Source of the DNA: Amycolatopsis sp. WQ 127309
GTDB taxonomy: Bacteria > Actinomycetota > Actinomycetes > Mycobacteriales > Pseudonocardiaceae
Assembly: GCF_023023025.1 (NCBI RefSeq)
Contig: NZ_CP095481.1
Span: forward strand, 8,569,001 to 8,633,000
Direction of reading: 5' to 3'
Length of the DNA stretch: 64,000 nt
Shown here: one piece after another, positions 49,090 through 57,538 of the stretch
Numbering within the stretch: position 1 is the stretch's first letter
Layout of the letters: each line of letters begins with the position of its first letter
The notes under the pieces: model-generated
Told to the model about the DNA's origin: nothing
The model's input: only the letters and a program-made list of their open reading frames with translations
Database searches by the model: none
Position numbers and translations under genes: made by a program

Positions 49090-51090
49090 TCAGGAGACGA
49101 CGAAGGCGCGGGAGGTCCCGCTGAGCTGGGCGATGGCGCCGGTCAGGCCGTGCTTCCAGGCTCCGAAGTGGACGACGCGAAACTTGCCGACCGGCGCGTT
49201 CGCCGGGATGTCCCAGGTGACCTCGGCACGCGACTCGGACACGAACGTCCGGGTCCAGCGGAACTTCGTCGCCCAGTCGCCGTCGTCGGCGTAGCGGACC
49301 CAGCGGCCGTCCACGTACTGCTGGATCTCCAGGAACGTGCCGTCGCGACGCAGATCGTTCTTCGGGTGGCCGGTCACGAACGCGACCGCTACCTGGTCGC
49401 CGCGCCGGTAGCTGCTCTTGGCGTCGGTGACGACGTCGCCGAAGCTCTTCAGCAGCGGCGCGCTGTCGAAGACGACGCCCGGCTGGAAGTTGACGAGCTT
49501 GCCGCGCAGGTCGCGCGGGACCGGCCCGTGCGGGACCGAAGCGCCCGCCTTCATCGCCGCGGCGAGCCTCCCGAACTCCTGCTGGTACGCGGGTAGCGTG
49601 TAGCGGCCGAAGAGCGTCGACGCGCCTTCGTACTGCTGCGAGTCGTACTCCTCCGGCGTCGTCACGTACTGGCTGTAGGCGTTGGAGTAGCCCTGCATGA
49701 GGACGTTCTCCAGCGGGACGCCGAGTTCCGCGGCGACCGTCTGCCGGATCCGCAGCCCGGCCACGATCGTGTACTCGGCGGGCCCGGCGACCAGGTGCAG
49801 CTGCCCGATCCGGACGATCTGCAGCGGCAGCACCTCGGGCGCCCACGGGTACGGCTTCATCGCACCGAACGGCACGGCGACGACCTTCGGTGCCTGCGCG
49901 TCGGCCAGGGCCTGCGGGATCGGCGCGTCGATGCCGCCGAGCCAGTCGATGAACGGGTTCTTGACGCCCTCGGGCAGCGGCAGTCCCGGGCCGTCTTCGG
50001 TGCTGCCGGCCAGCATCGAGACGCCGATGGCCGCGGTGCACGTCCGGTGCGGACGGCCGTCCGGGGTGAACCTCGGGTCGACGTCGACGGCGGACATGTC
50101 CACGTAGGTCATCCGGTGGTCGACGCCGCCGGTCACGGCCTCGCTCGCCGCGTCGAACGCGCGTTTCGCCGCCTGGAACTGGAGTTCGCCGATGCGCTGG
50201 GTGTTCTGGAACTCCGTCTCGGGCGTGCCCGGCTGGAGGTTGAGGTTCGGCGTCATGTCGCCGGAGTTGGTCTGGGCGAACGCGGCGACGAACCCGGGCG
50301 GGCCGTCGAGGTAGCGGACGCCGGCGTGGTCGTGCTCCCACGTGTAGGCCGCGTAACCCTTGTTGTCGCTGCTGATCAGGTGGTTGCCGTTGCTCATCGA
50401 CGTGCCGTGCGTGGCGAACCAGGTGATCGCGCCAACGTCCTTGCCGCCTTGGCGGAACCGCAGCACGGTGACGGCCGGGTCGATCGAGAGCGGGAAGTGG
50501 TCCTTGTCCGGGTTCAGCTCGAAGGCGACCCTCGATCGGTTGGCACTCGCCTCGGTCAGCTCGGTCCGGCCGAGTGTCAGTTCGCCGGGCGCGAGGGTGT
50601 CGTGCGCGTGGCCGATCGCTTCGACGATCCCGGCGACGACGGCGTCGTAGGTCTGCTGCTGGAACCCGAGGATCGACAGGTCGTAGGCCGCGTAGTGCGA
50701 GTCGCCGCCGCACGCCGAATGCGTGTGGGTGGCGTTGAGCAGCACGTTCTGCTCGGTGTAGGTGCTCCCGTACTTCCGCGCCAGCTCACGCAGGACGCCC
50801 TGGTGGACGGACTGGAACAGTGCACCCAGCTCGGCGGTGACGAAGACGATCCGGTTCGTCCCGTCGTCGACGACGTACGCGCGGGCCCGGGTCCGCAGGT
50901 GGATACCGGCCGTCTGCTGCTGCGGCATCGAGTAGCCCATCATGCCGTTCTCGGCGGCGGGCCCGGTGACGTCGCCGAGCCCGACGCCGACCCGGAGCGT
51001 GGCCCCTGCGGCTGCGGCCGGTCTGGCCGCGGCGGCGGCGAAGGGCAGCGCGGCGGCTCCGGCCAGGACGTGACGACGACTCACCCGCAT
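49090..51090 (-). CDS. Secreted neutral/alkaline ceramidase
   Basis: A 666-residue amidase that cuts ceramide to sphingosine and a fatty acid. The N-terminus has a twin-arginine signal (VSRRHVLAGAAALPFAAAAA), so export is probably folded, by the Tat system. The catalytic domain begins GVGLGDVTGPAAENGMMGYS. It includes NATHTHSACGGDSHYAAYDL (zinc ligands) and the nucleophile Ser in TNSGDMTPNLN, and ends in a C-terminal beta domain from about residue 530. Length and order fit the neutral ceramidase family. First gene of the sphingolipid operon. Start ATG 51090 has GGGAG five bases upstream; promoter and operator at 51103-51162. Confidence 0.88.
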   Translation of the reverse strand: MRVSRRHVLAGAAALPFAAAAARPAAAAGATLRVGVGLGDVTGPAAENGMMGYSMPQQQTAGIHLRTRARAYVVDDGTNRIVFVTAELGALFQSVHQGVLRELARKYGSTYTEQNVLLNATHTHSACGGDSHYAAYDLSILGFQQQTYDAVVAGIVEAIGHAHDTLAPGELTLGRTELTEASANRSRVAFELNPDKDHFPLSIDPAVTVLRFRQGGKDVGAITWFATHGTSMSNGNHLISSDNKGYAAYTWEHDHAGVRYLDGPPGFVAAFAQTNSGDMTPNLNLQPGTPETEFQNTQRIGELQFQAAKRAFDAASEAVTGGVDHRMTYVDMSAVDVDPRFTPDGRPHRTCTAAIGVSMLAGSTEDGPGLPLPEGVKNPFIDWLGGIDAPIPQALADAQAPKVVAVPFGAMKPYPWAPEVLPLQIVRIGQLHLVAGPAEYTIVAGLRIRQTVAAELGVPLENVLMQGYSNAYSQYVTTPEEYDSQQYEGASTLFGRYTLPAYQQEFGRLAAAMKAGASVPHGPVPRDLRGKLVNFQPGVVFDSAPLLKSFGDVVTDAKSSYRRGDQVAVAFVTGHPKNDLRRDGTFLEIQQYVDGRWVRYADDGDWATKFRWTRTFVSESRAEVTWDIPANAPVGKFRVVHFGAWKHGLTGAIAQLSGTSRAFVVS

Positions 51091-51102
51091 ACGATCTCCC
51101 GA

Positions 51103-51162
51103 CTAACGTGAACGTGATTCGCGTTAGTTCGGGACCGTACGTGACCCCCGCCACCTCGGCAA
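51103..51162 (-). promoter_or_regulatory. Promoter and candidate operator of the sphingolipid operon
   Basis: Minus strand: -35 TTGCCG (51162-51157), 17 bases, -10 TACGGT (51139-51134). Just downstream is a 25-bp palindrome at 51103-51127 of the form CTAACG-n-GAA-n5-TTC-n-CGTTAG, covering the expected transcription start. Its outer arms are perfect. It lies 12 bases before the ceramidase start codon. Confidence 0.6.
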
Positions 51163-51188
51163 CCCGGCAGAAGTGCCGCCACGGAAAT

Positions 51189-51241
51189 GCCGTGAAGGCC
51201 TCCTTCCCGGCCGTAAGAGCCGGGAAGGAGGCCTTCACGGC
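51189..51241. repeat. Large hairpin repeat, copy B (23-bp perfect arms)
   Basis: Arms 51189-51211 and 51219-51241, perfectly complementary, 7-base loop. It differs from copy A (45291-45349) at one position per arm of the core (CCTTCCCGG here, CCTTACCGG in A) and in the loop. It begins 3 bases after the stop of the oxidoreductase gene on the minus strand and is likely its terminator. Confidence 0.85.
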
Positions 51242-51243
51242 TT

Positions 51244-52269
51244 TCAGCCCAGGGCGTCGGCGATCTTCTCCAGGGTCGCCGCGTCGCCGCGCAGCAGCAG
51301 CTGCGTGACGACGGTGTCTTCCCACGCCTTCAGCTCTTCGCGGATCTTCGCCGCCGGCCCGATGAGCGACGTGTCCTCGACGAGCGACGTCGGGATCGCC
51401 GCGACGGCCTCCTCCTTGCGCCCGGCGAGGTACAGCTCCTGGACCTTGTCCGCGACGTCCTCGTAGCCCAGCCGCGCGAAGACGTCGTGGTGGAAGTTCA
51501 CGCTCTTCGCGCCCATGCCGCCGATGTAGAGCGCCAGCGACGGCTTGATCCAGCTCGCCGCTTCCTCGACGTCGTCGTGCACGATCACCGGGACCGACGC
51601 GGGCACCTCGAACGTCTCCAGCGTGTGCCGGGCGCCCGGGCGCGCGAAGCCCTCTTCGAGCGCGGCCTTGTAGAAGTCGTTGCTCTTGGGCGAAAAGAAC
51701 AGCGGGAGCCAGCCGTCGCAGATCTCGGCGGAGAGCGCGACGTTCTTCGGGCCCTCCGCGGCCAGGTGGATCGGGACGTCGGCACGCAGCGGGTGCACGG
51801 TCGGCTTGAGCGCCTTGCCGAGCCCGGCGCCGCCCTTCAGCGGGAGCTGGAAGTGCTGCCCGTCCAGGGTCACCGGCGCCTCGCGGGCCAGCACCTGCCG
51901 CACGATGTCGATGTACTCGCGCGTGCGCGCCAGGGGTTTCGGGTACGGCTGGCCGTACCAGCCCTCGACGACCTGCGGGCCGGACGCGCCGAGCCCGAGC
52001 ACGAACCGGCCGCCCGACAGGTGGTCCAGGGTCAGCGCGCTCATCGCCGTCGCCGTCGGGGTGCGCGCGGCCATCTGGACGATGTTGGTGCCGAGCCGGA
52101 TCCGGCTGGTCGAGGAGCCCCACCAGGCCAGCGGCGTGAACGCGTCCGAGCCGTAGGCCTCCGCCGTCCACACCGAGTCGAAGCCGAGCTCCTCGGCTTT
52201 GAGGACCGCCTCCAGCGCACCCGGGGTCGGCCCGCTGCCCCAGTACCCGACGTGGAATCCCAGCTTCAC
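51244..52269 (-). CDS. LLM-class F420-dependent oxidoreductase
   Basis: A 341-residue luciferase-like TIM-barrel enzyme: MKLGFHVGYWG at the N-terminus, EELGFDSVWTAEAYGSDAFT, TSRIRLGTNIVQMAARTPTA, LDHLSGGRFVLGLGASGPQV and HPLRADVPIHLAAEGPKNVA. The pattern is typical of F420-dependent rather than FMN-dependent members, as in mycobacterial homologues. It would oxidise or reduce a small substrate; the identity is unknown. It follows the DUF2236 gene after 8 bp, so the two are one operon. Confidence 0.85.
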   Translation of the reverse strand: MKLGFHVGYWGSGPTPGALEAVLKAEELGFDSVWTAEAYGSDAFTPLAWWGSSTSRIRLGTNIVQMAARTPTATAMSALTLDHLSGGRFVLGLGASGPQVVEGWYGQPYPKPLARTREYIDIVRQVLAREAPVTLDGQHFQLPLKGGAGLGKALKPTVHPLRADVPIHLAAEGPKNVALSAEICDGWLPLFFSPKSNDFYKAALEEGFARPGARHTLETFEVPASVPVIVHDDVEEAASWIKPSLALYIGGMGAKSVNFHHDVFARLGYEDVADKVQELYLAGRKEEAVAAIPTSLVEDTSLIGPAAKIREELKAWEDTVVTQLLLRGDAATLEKIADALG

Positions 52270-52277
52270 GAATCCTC

Positions 52278-53195
52278 CTAGATGTTCGGCGCGTAGTGCT
52301 CGGGTTTGCCGCGCTCGGACAGCGGCGGCAGGTTCCTGGGTGGAGTCTCGACCACGGCGGCGTCCGGAGCCACCTCGCCGCGGACGCGGCGCCAGCCGGC
52401 CCGGGCCCGCGGGTGGTAACGGCGGTCGTGCGGGACGAGCTTGAACACGGCGTTGATCAGCTTCCCCACCCGGCGGTGGCGGCGCGCGTCACGCTCGGAC
52501 CAGCGCAGGCCGAGCCGGTCGCGGATCTCGCGGTCGTACAGCCCGGTCGTCAGCCAGACGAAGTTCCGCGCGACCAGCACGCTCACCGGCCGCCAGAGCG
52601 CGTCCGGCAGCCACGGCAGGAACGGCGGCTTCGCGATCCCGGCGAGGTCGAGCACGTCCCGGGTGGCCTTGTTGTCCTCCAGGACGTCGGCGCACATGTG
52701 CTTCCAGTAGCGCTGGAAGTCCGCCCAGCTCTCCGGCACCGGCCGCATCGTCATGTCGTACATCCGCCACCACGTGACGTGCTCGTCGAACAACCGCCGC
52801 TTTTCGGCCTCACCGATCCCGCCCATGAAGTGGTCGGCGATGAGGATCGTGCTGACGAAGAACGTCGAGTGCGCCCAGTAGTAGGTGTCCGGGTCGAGCG
52901 CGTGGTAACGACGGCCCAGCGCGTCGATCCCCTTGATCCGGTCGTGGTAACCACGGACTTCCAGGGCGGTCCGGTGCGCGCGCGGGCCGTCGTAGACGAC
53001 CCCGCCGATCGGGTAGAGCGAGCGGAAGAGGCGCTGCCAGCGCTCCTCGAAGAACCGCGAGTGCTGCTCGACGCCGGCGCCGAGGCCCGGGTGCATGTTC
53101 TGCATCGACCCGGCCCACAGCGCGATCAGCAGGCCACGCCAGTCGCCGAAGTACTTCCAGGTCAGCGACTCGGGCCCGAGCGGTTGCGGGGTCAT
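52278..53195 (-). CDS. DUF2236 (MpaB-type oxygenase) family protein
   Basis: 305 residues. Family signatures: SLTWKYFGDWRGLLIALWAG at the N-terminus, HPGLGAGVEQHSRFFEERWQ, GVVYDGPRAHRTALEVRGYH, WAHSTFFVSTILIAD and DEHVTWWRMYDM. The conserved histidines probably bind haem; family members include a fungal oxygenase and a latex-cleaving haem enzyme. The start was moved to ATG 53195 (GAGGAG six bases upstream). Divergent from a TetR gene, with a shared operator at 53222-53267. The paired downstream gene is an F420-type oxidoreductase. Confidence 0.83.
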   Translation of the reverse strand: MTPQPLGPESLTWKYFGDWRGLLIALWAGSMQNMHPGLGAGVEQHSRFFEERWQRLFRSLYPIGGVVYDGPRAHRTALEVRGYHDRIKGIDALGRRYHALDPDTYYWAHSTFFVSTILIADHFMGGIGEAEKRRLFDEHVTWWRMYDMTMRPVPESWADFQRYWKHMCADVLEDNKATRDVLDLAGIAKPPFLPWLPDALWRPVSVLVARNFVWLTTGLYDREIRDRLGLRWSERDARRHRRVGKLINAVFKLVPHDRRYHPRARAGWRRVRGEVAPDAAVVETPPRNLPPLSERGKPEHYAPNI

Positions 53196-53221
53196 CGGCG
53201 GCTCCTCGTCGAGTCCAGAAC

Positions 53222-53267
53222 TGACTACGGCTGTTGTCAGGCTAGGATCTGACAACACACGTAGTCA
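53222..53267. promoter_or_regulatory. Long inverted repeat over divergent promoters
   Basis: Left arm 53222-53240 (TGACTACGGCTGTTGTCAG) and right arm 53249-53267 match at 17 of 19 positions around an 8-base spacer. Minus-strand promoter: -35 TTGACT (53268-53263), 18 bases, -10 TAGCCT (53244-53239). On the plus strand TAGGAT (53243-53248) can serve as -10. A strong candidate for TetR binding. Confidence 0.7.
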
Positions 53268-53281
53268 ACCGAGGAGCGGAT

Positions 53282-53878
53282 ATGCCGGGCCGGACCTGGG
53301 CGGGCACGACGCTGGACGACCGGAAGGCGCTCCGGCGCGAGCAGCTCGTCGCCGCGGCCCTCGCGCTGCTGGGCACCGAGGGCTCGGCCGCCACCAGCGT
53401 CCGCGCGGTCTGCCGGCACGCGAAGCTCACCGAGCGTTACTTCTACGAGAGCTTCGCCGACCGCGAGGAGCTCGTCGCCGCGGTCTACGAGCACGTCGGG
53501 GAGCAGGCGCGCCAAGCTCTGGTCGACGCGGTGCGGGACGCGCCGAGCCCGACCTCGCGCGCCGAGAACGCCGTGCGCGCGTTCGTCGAGCTGATCGTCG
53601 ACGACCCCCGCAAGGGCCGGGTCCTGCTGCTGGCCCCGCTGACCGACCCCGCGCTCACCCGGCGCGGCCTGCACCTGCTGCCGGTGTTCACCGCCGTCGT
53701 CGGCGAGCAGCTCTCCCGCGGCGACGAGACCGAACGGCAGCTGGTCGCCGTCGGGCTGGTGGGCGCGCTGAGCAACGTCTTCATCGCCTACCTCGACGGC
53801 TCGCTGAAGGTCTCGCGCGAGCGGCTGGTCGCGCACTGCGTGAAACTCGTGCTCGGCGCCGACGACCTGGCCCGCTGA
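53282..53878 (+). CDS. TetR-family regulator of the divergent DUF2236 operon
   Basis: A 198-residue repressor. Helix-turn-helix at about residues 18-60: LRREQLVAAALALLGTEGSA, then VRAVCRHAKLTERYFYESFA and DREELVAAVYEHV. The C-terminal region has few conserved features. It is divergent from the DUF2236 gene and shares a 46-bp inverted-repeat region with it, the classical layout for local repression. Start ATG 53282 follows GAGGAGCGG. An IclR gene follows 59 bp later. Confidence 0.87.
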   Translation: MPGRTWAGTTLDDRKALRREQLVAAALALLGTEGSAATSVRAVCRHAKLTERYFYESFADREELVAAVYEHVGEQARQALVDAVRDAPSPTSRAENAVRAFVELIVDDPRKGRVLLLAPLTDPALTRRGLHLLPVFTAVVGEQLSRGDETERQLVAVGLVGALSNVFIAYLDGSLKVSRERLVAHCVKLVLGADDLAR

Positions 53879-53937
53879 CGCCACCGGCCTCACCTCCGCC
53901 CGCTGACAGTCCCGCGAAGATCGGGCACACTCAACCC

Positions 53938-54723
53938 ATGCGTACCGCTGGGCGGAACGACGGCGCGAGCGGCGACGGCCTCGTCGCCGCCCGGCTCGCC
54001 GCGCTCCTCGAAGCTTTCCGGCCGGGCGACGAGTCACTCGGCGTGTCCGAACTGGCCCGGCGGACCGGGCTGGCGAAGACGACCGTCCACCGCCTCGTCG
54101 GTCACCTCGCCGACACCGGCCTGCTGACGCGCGAGGACGGCGCCGTGCGGCTCGGGCTGCGGCTGTTCGAAATCGGCCAACTGGCCTCGCCCCGGAGAGG
54201 ACTCGTCGAAGCCGCCCGGCCGTACCTCGCCGATCTCCGGGAGGCGACGCGCAACACCGTCCACCTCGCGATCCTGGAGGGCACCGAAGTCGTCTACCTC
54301 GACGTCCTGCGCGGGCCGGACGCGCCGACGCTGCCCTCGCGCATCGGCGGCCGGTTCCCCGCGCACGCCACCGGCGTCGGCAAGGCGATCCTCGCGTTTT
54401 CCGCGGAATCCGTCGTGAACAAGGTCATCGACGCCGGATTGCCCCGGATGAGCCCGAAGACGATCACCGCGCCCGGGCTGCTGCGCCGTCAGCTCACCCG
54501 GATCCGCGAAGACGGGATCGCGTTGGAACGCGAGGAATCGGGTGTCGGCGTGGTGTGCGCGGCCAGCCCGCTGCTCGACGCGCGCGGCGTCGCGGTCGCG
54601 GCCGTGTCGATTTCGGGCTGGGCCAACCGGATGCGGACCGAACGGGTTGCTCCCGCCGTCCGCACGGTCGCACTGGCGTTGACCCGGACGCTGTCGGCCG
54701 CCACCGCGGACAGTCGGAAATAA
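53938..54723 (+). CDS. IclR-family regulator
   Basis: 261 residues. N-terminal winged helix: RLAALLEAFRPGDESLGVSE, LARRTGLAKTTVHRLVGHLA and TGLLTREDGAVRLGLRLFEI (about residues 19-80). The effector domain follows, with ATRNTVHLAILEGTEVVYLD and HATGVGKAILAF, both family signatures. Regulators of this group control catabolic genes for aromatic, lipid or sugar substrates. No target is obvious: the next gene downstream is a membrane protein 106 bp away. The start ATG 53938 gives the family length. Confidence 0.87.
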   Translation: MRTAGRNDGASGDGLVAARLAALLEAFRPGDESLGVSELARRTGLAKTTVHRLVGHLADTGLLTREDGAVRLGLRLFEIGQLASPRRGLVEAARPYLADLREATRNTVHLAILEGTEVVYLDVLRGPDAPTLPSRIGGRFPAHATGVGKAILAFSAESVVNKVIDAGLPRMSPKTITAPGLLRRQLTRIREDGIALEREESGVGVVCAASPLLDARGVAVAAVSISGWANRMRTERVAPAVRTVALALTRTLSAATADSRK

Positions 54724-54829
54724 TCTTGCAGGACAAGGCTTTTTGATCTCCGCGAAGATCTCTAGGCCGTCCGGATGACGTGACCTCCCCGAGCTGTACG
54801 GGCCATCCGCGGCGACTACGATCCGTCCA

Positions 54830-56653
54830 ATGGCCCAGCACAGCTGGGGGACGACGTTCTCGGGCCGCTCCCCCGCGACCCTTTCCGAGCAGCCCGGCAC
54901 GCGTGCCTCGGCCGCGCACCGCCTGCTGTCCCTCGACATCGTGCTGGCGCTGCTGGCCCTGGCCGGCGGCCTCCGCGTGCTCTACCTGGCCGCCACCGCA
55001 CCGGCCCTGCCGTCCGAGGCCGCGACCGTTGCCCACGCGTACGCGCTCGGCCACCTCACGCCGTTCACCGACGCGGGCGGCGCCGGGCTCAGCCGGTTCG
55101 GCTGGCTGCAGCTGTCCGCCTACACGATGGTCTCCGACGCGTTCGGCCGCTCGGCCACGGCGCTGGCGGCGGTCCGCGAGACGATGCTCGTGGCGGCCGT
55201 CATCGGCACGGTCCTGCTCTGGTTCCTCGCGCGCCGTCTCGGCCTGACGCGCTGGGCGGCCACCGCCGCGGTGCTGCTGGTCGCCGTGTCGCCGCTGGCC
55301 CTGGGCCTGCAGCGGCTGGTCGTCGTCGAGCACCTGGCGGCCGTGTGGGCGCTGGGTGCGCTGGTGCTGATCACCACCCCCGAGGCCAAGGTCCGCCACG
55401 ACGTGATGGCCGCGGTGTGCCTGCTCGCGGCCGTGCTCACCTCACCGCTGGCCCTGTTCCTGCTGCCCGCCGCCGGCTGGCTGCTCATCCGCCGGTCGCC
55501 GGTCCGGGCGGCGCTGGTGGGCGTGCTGCTCAACCTCGGGCTGGGTGTCGCGTTCGGCCCGGCCGCCGCCGTGCTGCGGCCCCACCTCGCCGCCGCCAGC
55601 CGCCCGTCCGTCGCCGACTGGGTCGCGCTGGACCCGGCGTGGGCGGTGCTGTCGGCCTTCGCGCTCGTCGCCGCGCTGGCGGTCGCCGCGCTGCGGCCGT
55701 TCGCCGTGTCCGGCCTGCTGCTCGTCGCGATGCTGCTCGTCCCGGGCGTGCCCGACACGGCGGTGCTCGCGTTGCTGCTGCCGGTGACCCCGCTGCTGGT
55801 GGCCGGGATCGCCCAGGCCGTCACCCGGCAGCGCCGGGCCGCGCACCACGCCTCGGGCGGCAGCCGGACCGGGCTCGTGGTGGCCGCGACCGCCTTCGTC
55901 CTGGTGGTCGGCGTCGGCTGGGCGTACGGGTTCACCGAGCTGAAGCCGGCCCCCGACCGCAGCGGACCACTGACCGACGCGCAGGGATGGTTGCGGGACA
56001 ACGCTTCCGGCGCCCGGCTGCTCGTCGACGACGCGGCCTGGGCCGAGCTCGCGAACGCGGGCTGGCCTACCGGGATGATGGCCGCGCCCGCCGCGTGCGC
56101 GGCCGTCTGCCCGACCGCCGAGTGGGCGGTCTTCGCCGGGGACGGCGCCGAGCTCCGGCAGCGCTACCCCGCCCTCGACGGCGCACTGACCGACGCCGGG
56201 ACGGTGGCCGTGTTCGGCTCCGGCGACCAGCGCGTCACGGTGTCCCGCCTCGACCTGCCCCCGGCCGACCCCGGCGCGTCGTCGGAGGACTCGGCCCGGG
56301 CCCACGCCGGGGCCGCGCTGGCCGCGTCCACCCGGCTCGCCGTCAGCCCGGACGCCGCCGCCGTGCTGCGCGCGGGCCGCGTCGACCCCCGGCTCATCGC
56401 CACGATCGCCGCGCTGGCCGCCCTGCAGCCGGTGCGGATCACGGCGTTCCCCGAAGTCCCCGGCGAAGAACCCGCCGGACAGCCCCGCCGCCGCGTGCAG
56501 TTCGCCGGCGGCGAGGACGGCGTGGCCGCTTTCTACACCGGCCAGCGCGACCTGTTCCGCCCCTCGTCCGTCGCCCGGACCCGCGACGGCGTGCTCGTCA
56601 CCTACCCGTTGTTCGCGCCCTCGGGACTGCTCGTCCCGTTCTCCTCTCCCTGA
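54830..56653 (+). CDS. Multi-pass membrane protein (glycosyltransferase GT-C-like)
   Basis: 607 residues. About ten hydrophobic segments between residues 35 and 370, then an extracytoplasmic region of about 230 residues. The early loop after TM1 contains PSEAATVAHAYALG, and the ALGLQRLVVVEHLAAVWALG helix is typical of the GT-C or mannosyltransferase-like fold, but the acidic loop motif is weak. The soluble region carries a likely disulfide (ACAAVCPT). A -10 TACGAT (54817-54822) ends seven bases before the ATG at 54830, so the mRNA may be leaderless. Followed by DUF4397 and sortase genes, it probably belongs to a surface-protein unit. Confidence 0.65.
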   Translation: MAQHSWGTTFSGRSPATLSEQPGTRASAAHRLLSLDIVLALLALAGGLRVLYLAATAPALPSEAATVAHAYALGHLTPFTDAGGAGLSRFGWLQLSAYTMVSDAFGRSATALAAVRETMLVAAVIGTVLLWFLARRLGLTRWAATAAVLLVAVSPLALGLQRLVVVEHLAAVWALGALVLITTPEAKVRHDVMAAVCLLAAVLTSPLALFLLPAAGWLLIRRSPVRAALVGVLLNLGLGVAFGPAAAVLRPHLAAASRPSVADWVALDPAWAVLSAFALVAALAVAALRPFAVSGLLLVAMLLVPGVPDTAVLALLLPVTPLLVAGIAQAVTRQRRAAHHASGGSRTGLVVAATAFVLVVGVGWAYGFTELKPAPDRSGPLTDAQGWLRDNASGARLLVDDAAWAELANAGWPTGMMAAPAACAAVCPTAEWAVFAGDGAELRQRYPALDGALTDAGTVAVFGSGDQRVTVSRLDLPPADPGASSEDSARAHAGAALAASTRLAVSPDAAAVLRAGRVDPRLIATIAALAALQPVRITAFPEVPGEEPAGQPRRRVQFAGGEDGVAAFYTGQRDLFRPSSVARTRDGVLVTYPLFAPSGLLVPFSSP

Positions 56654-56674
56654 ATCCCCTCGAAAGGTCCTGTC

Positions 56675-57538
56675 ATGCGCACCAGGCTCCTGCTCAGACC
56701 CGCCGGGCTGATCGCCGCGGCCCTGCTGATCGGCGCGCTGACGCCCCTGCCCGCGTCGGCCGCCGCCACCACGCCCGGTCCGGGCGTCGGCTGGATCCGG
56801 GTCGGGCACCTGTCCCCGAAGGTGCCGCCCGTCGACATCTACTTCGCGCCGTTCGGGCAGGCCGAGAAGGTCGTCATCCGCAAGGCCGGCTACGGCGCGG
56901 TCACCCCGTACTCCTCGCTCACCCCCGGCAAGTACACCCTCTCGATGCGCGCGGCCGACGCCGCCTCGACCACCCCGCCCGCGCTGACGGCCACCATCGA
57001 CGTCGCCGAGCGCAACGCCTACTCCCTGCTGGTCTTCGCGAACGGCCCGGACGGCACGCTGCACGGCCAGCTCGTCACCGACGACCTGACCCCGCCCGGG
57101 CCGGGCCAGGGCCGGGTCCGCGTCGTCGAGGGGTCGGCGGCCATCGCGCCGGTCACCGTCGACGGCCCGCAGGGCATGGCGATCGCCAAGGACGCGGCCT
57201 ACGGCATGACGTCCAACTACGTCGACGTCCCGCAGGGGCGCTGGCCGCTGCAGCTGAGCGGCGGCTCGGTGAAGTCGACCGCCGACGTCGACGTCAAGGC
57301 CGGGACGTCCACGACGCTGCTGGTCACCGAGGACGCCGGGGCGCTCAAGGCGAACCCGATCTCCGACGGCGCGTCGCTGCCCGACCCGCCGAAGTTCGGC
57401 GTCGAGACCGGCGGTGGCGGCACGGCGCCGATGTCCACCGGCTCGCCGTTCTGGCCGGCGGCGTCGGTGGTCGCGCTCCTGGCCGCGCTCGCGGCGTGGC
57501 CGGTGCTGCGGCGGCGCCGGGCGGCTCGTGCGCGCTGA
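56675..57538 (+). CDS. DUF4397-domain secreted membrane-anchored protein
   Basis: 287 residues. Signal peptide to about residue 32 (AALLIGALTPLPASAAA). The DUF4397 domain shows VGWIRVGHLSPKVPPVDIYF, YGAVTPYSSLTPGKYTLSMR and GRVRVVEGSAAIAPVTV. The C-terminus has a membrane segment (WPAASVVALLAALAAWPVL) and a basic tail (RRRRAARAR), like a sortase-type anchor but without an LPxTG motif. The stop overlaps the sortase start by 11 bp, so the DUF4397 protein is a probable sortase substrate or partner. 21 bp after the membrane-protein gene. Confidence 0.83.
   Translation: MRTRLLLRPAGLIAAALLIGALTPLPASAAATTPGPGVGWIRVGHLSPKVPPVDIYFAPFGQAEKVVIRKAGYGAVTPYSSLTPGKYTLSMRAADAASTTPPALTATIDVAERNAYSLLVFANGPDGTLHGQLVTDDLTPPGPGQGRVRVVEGSAAIAPVTVDGPQGMAIAKDAAYGMTSNYVDVPQGRWPLQLSGGSVKSTADVDVKAGTSTTLLVTEDAGALKANPISDGASLPDPPKFGVETGGGGTAPMSTGSPFWPAASVVALLAALAAWPVLRRRRAARAR

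Noticed and set aside
45291..51241. Reading the two hairpins as terminal inverted repeats of a transposon carrying the sphingolipid operon
   Set aside because: No transposase gene or target-site duplication was seen, and each hairpin is already explained as a terminator at a stop codon. Kept only as an open question in the findings.
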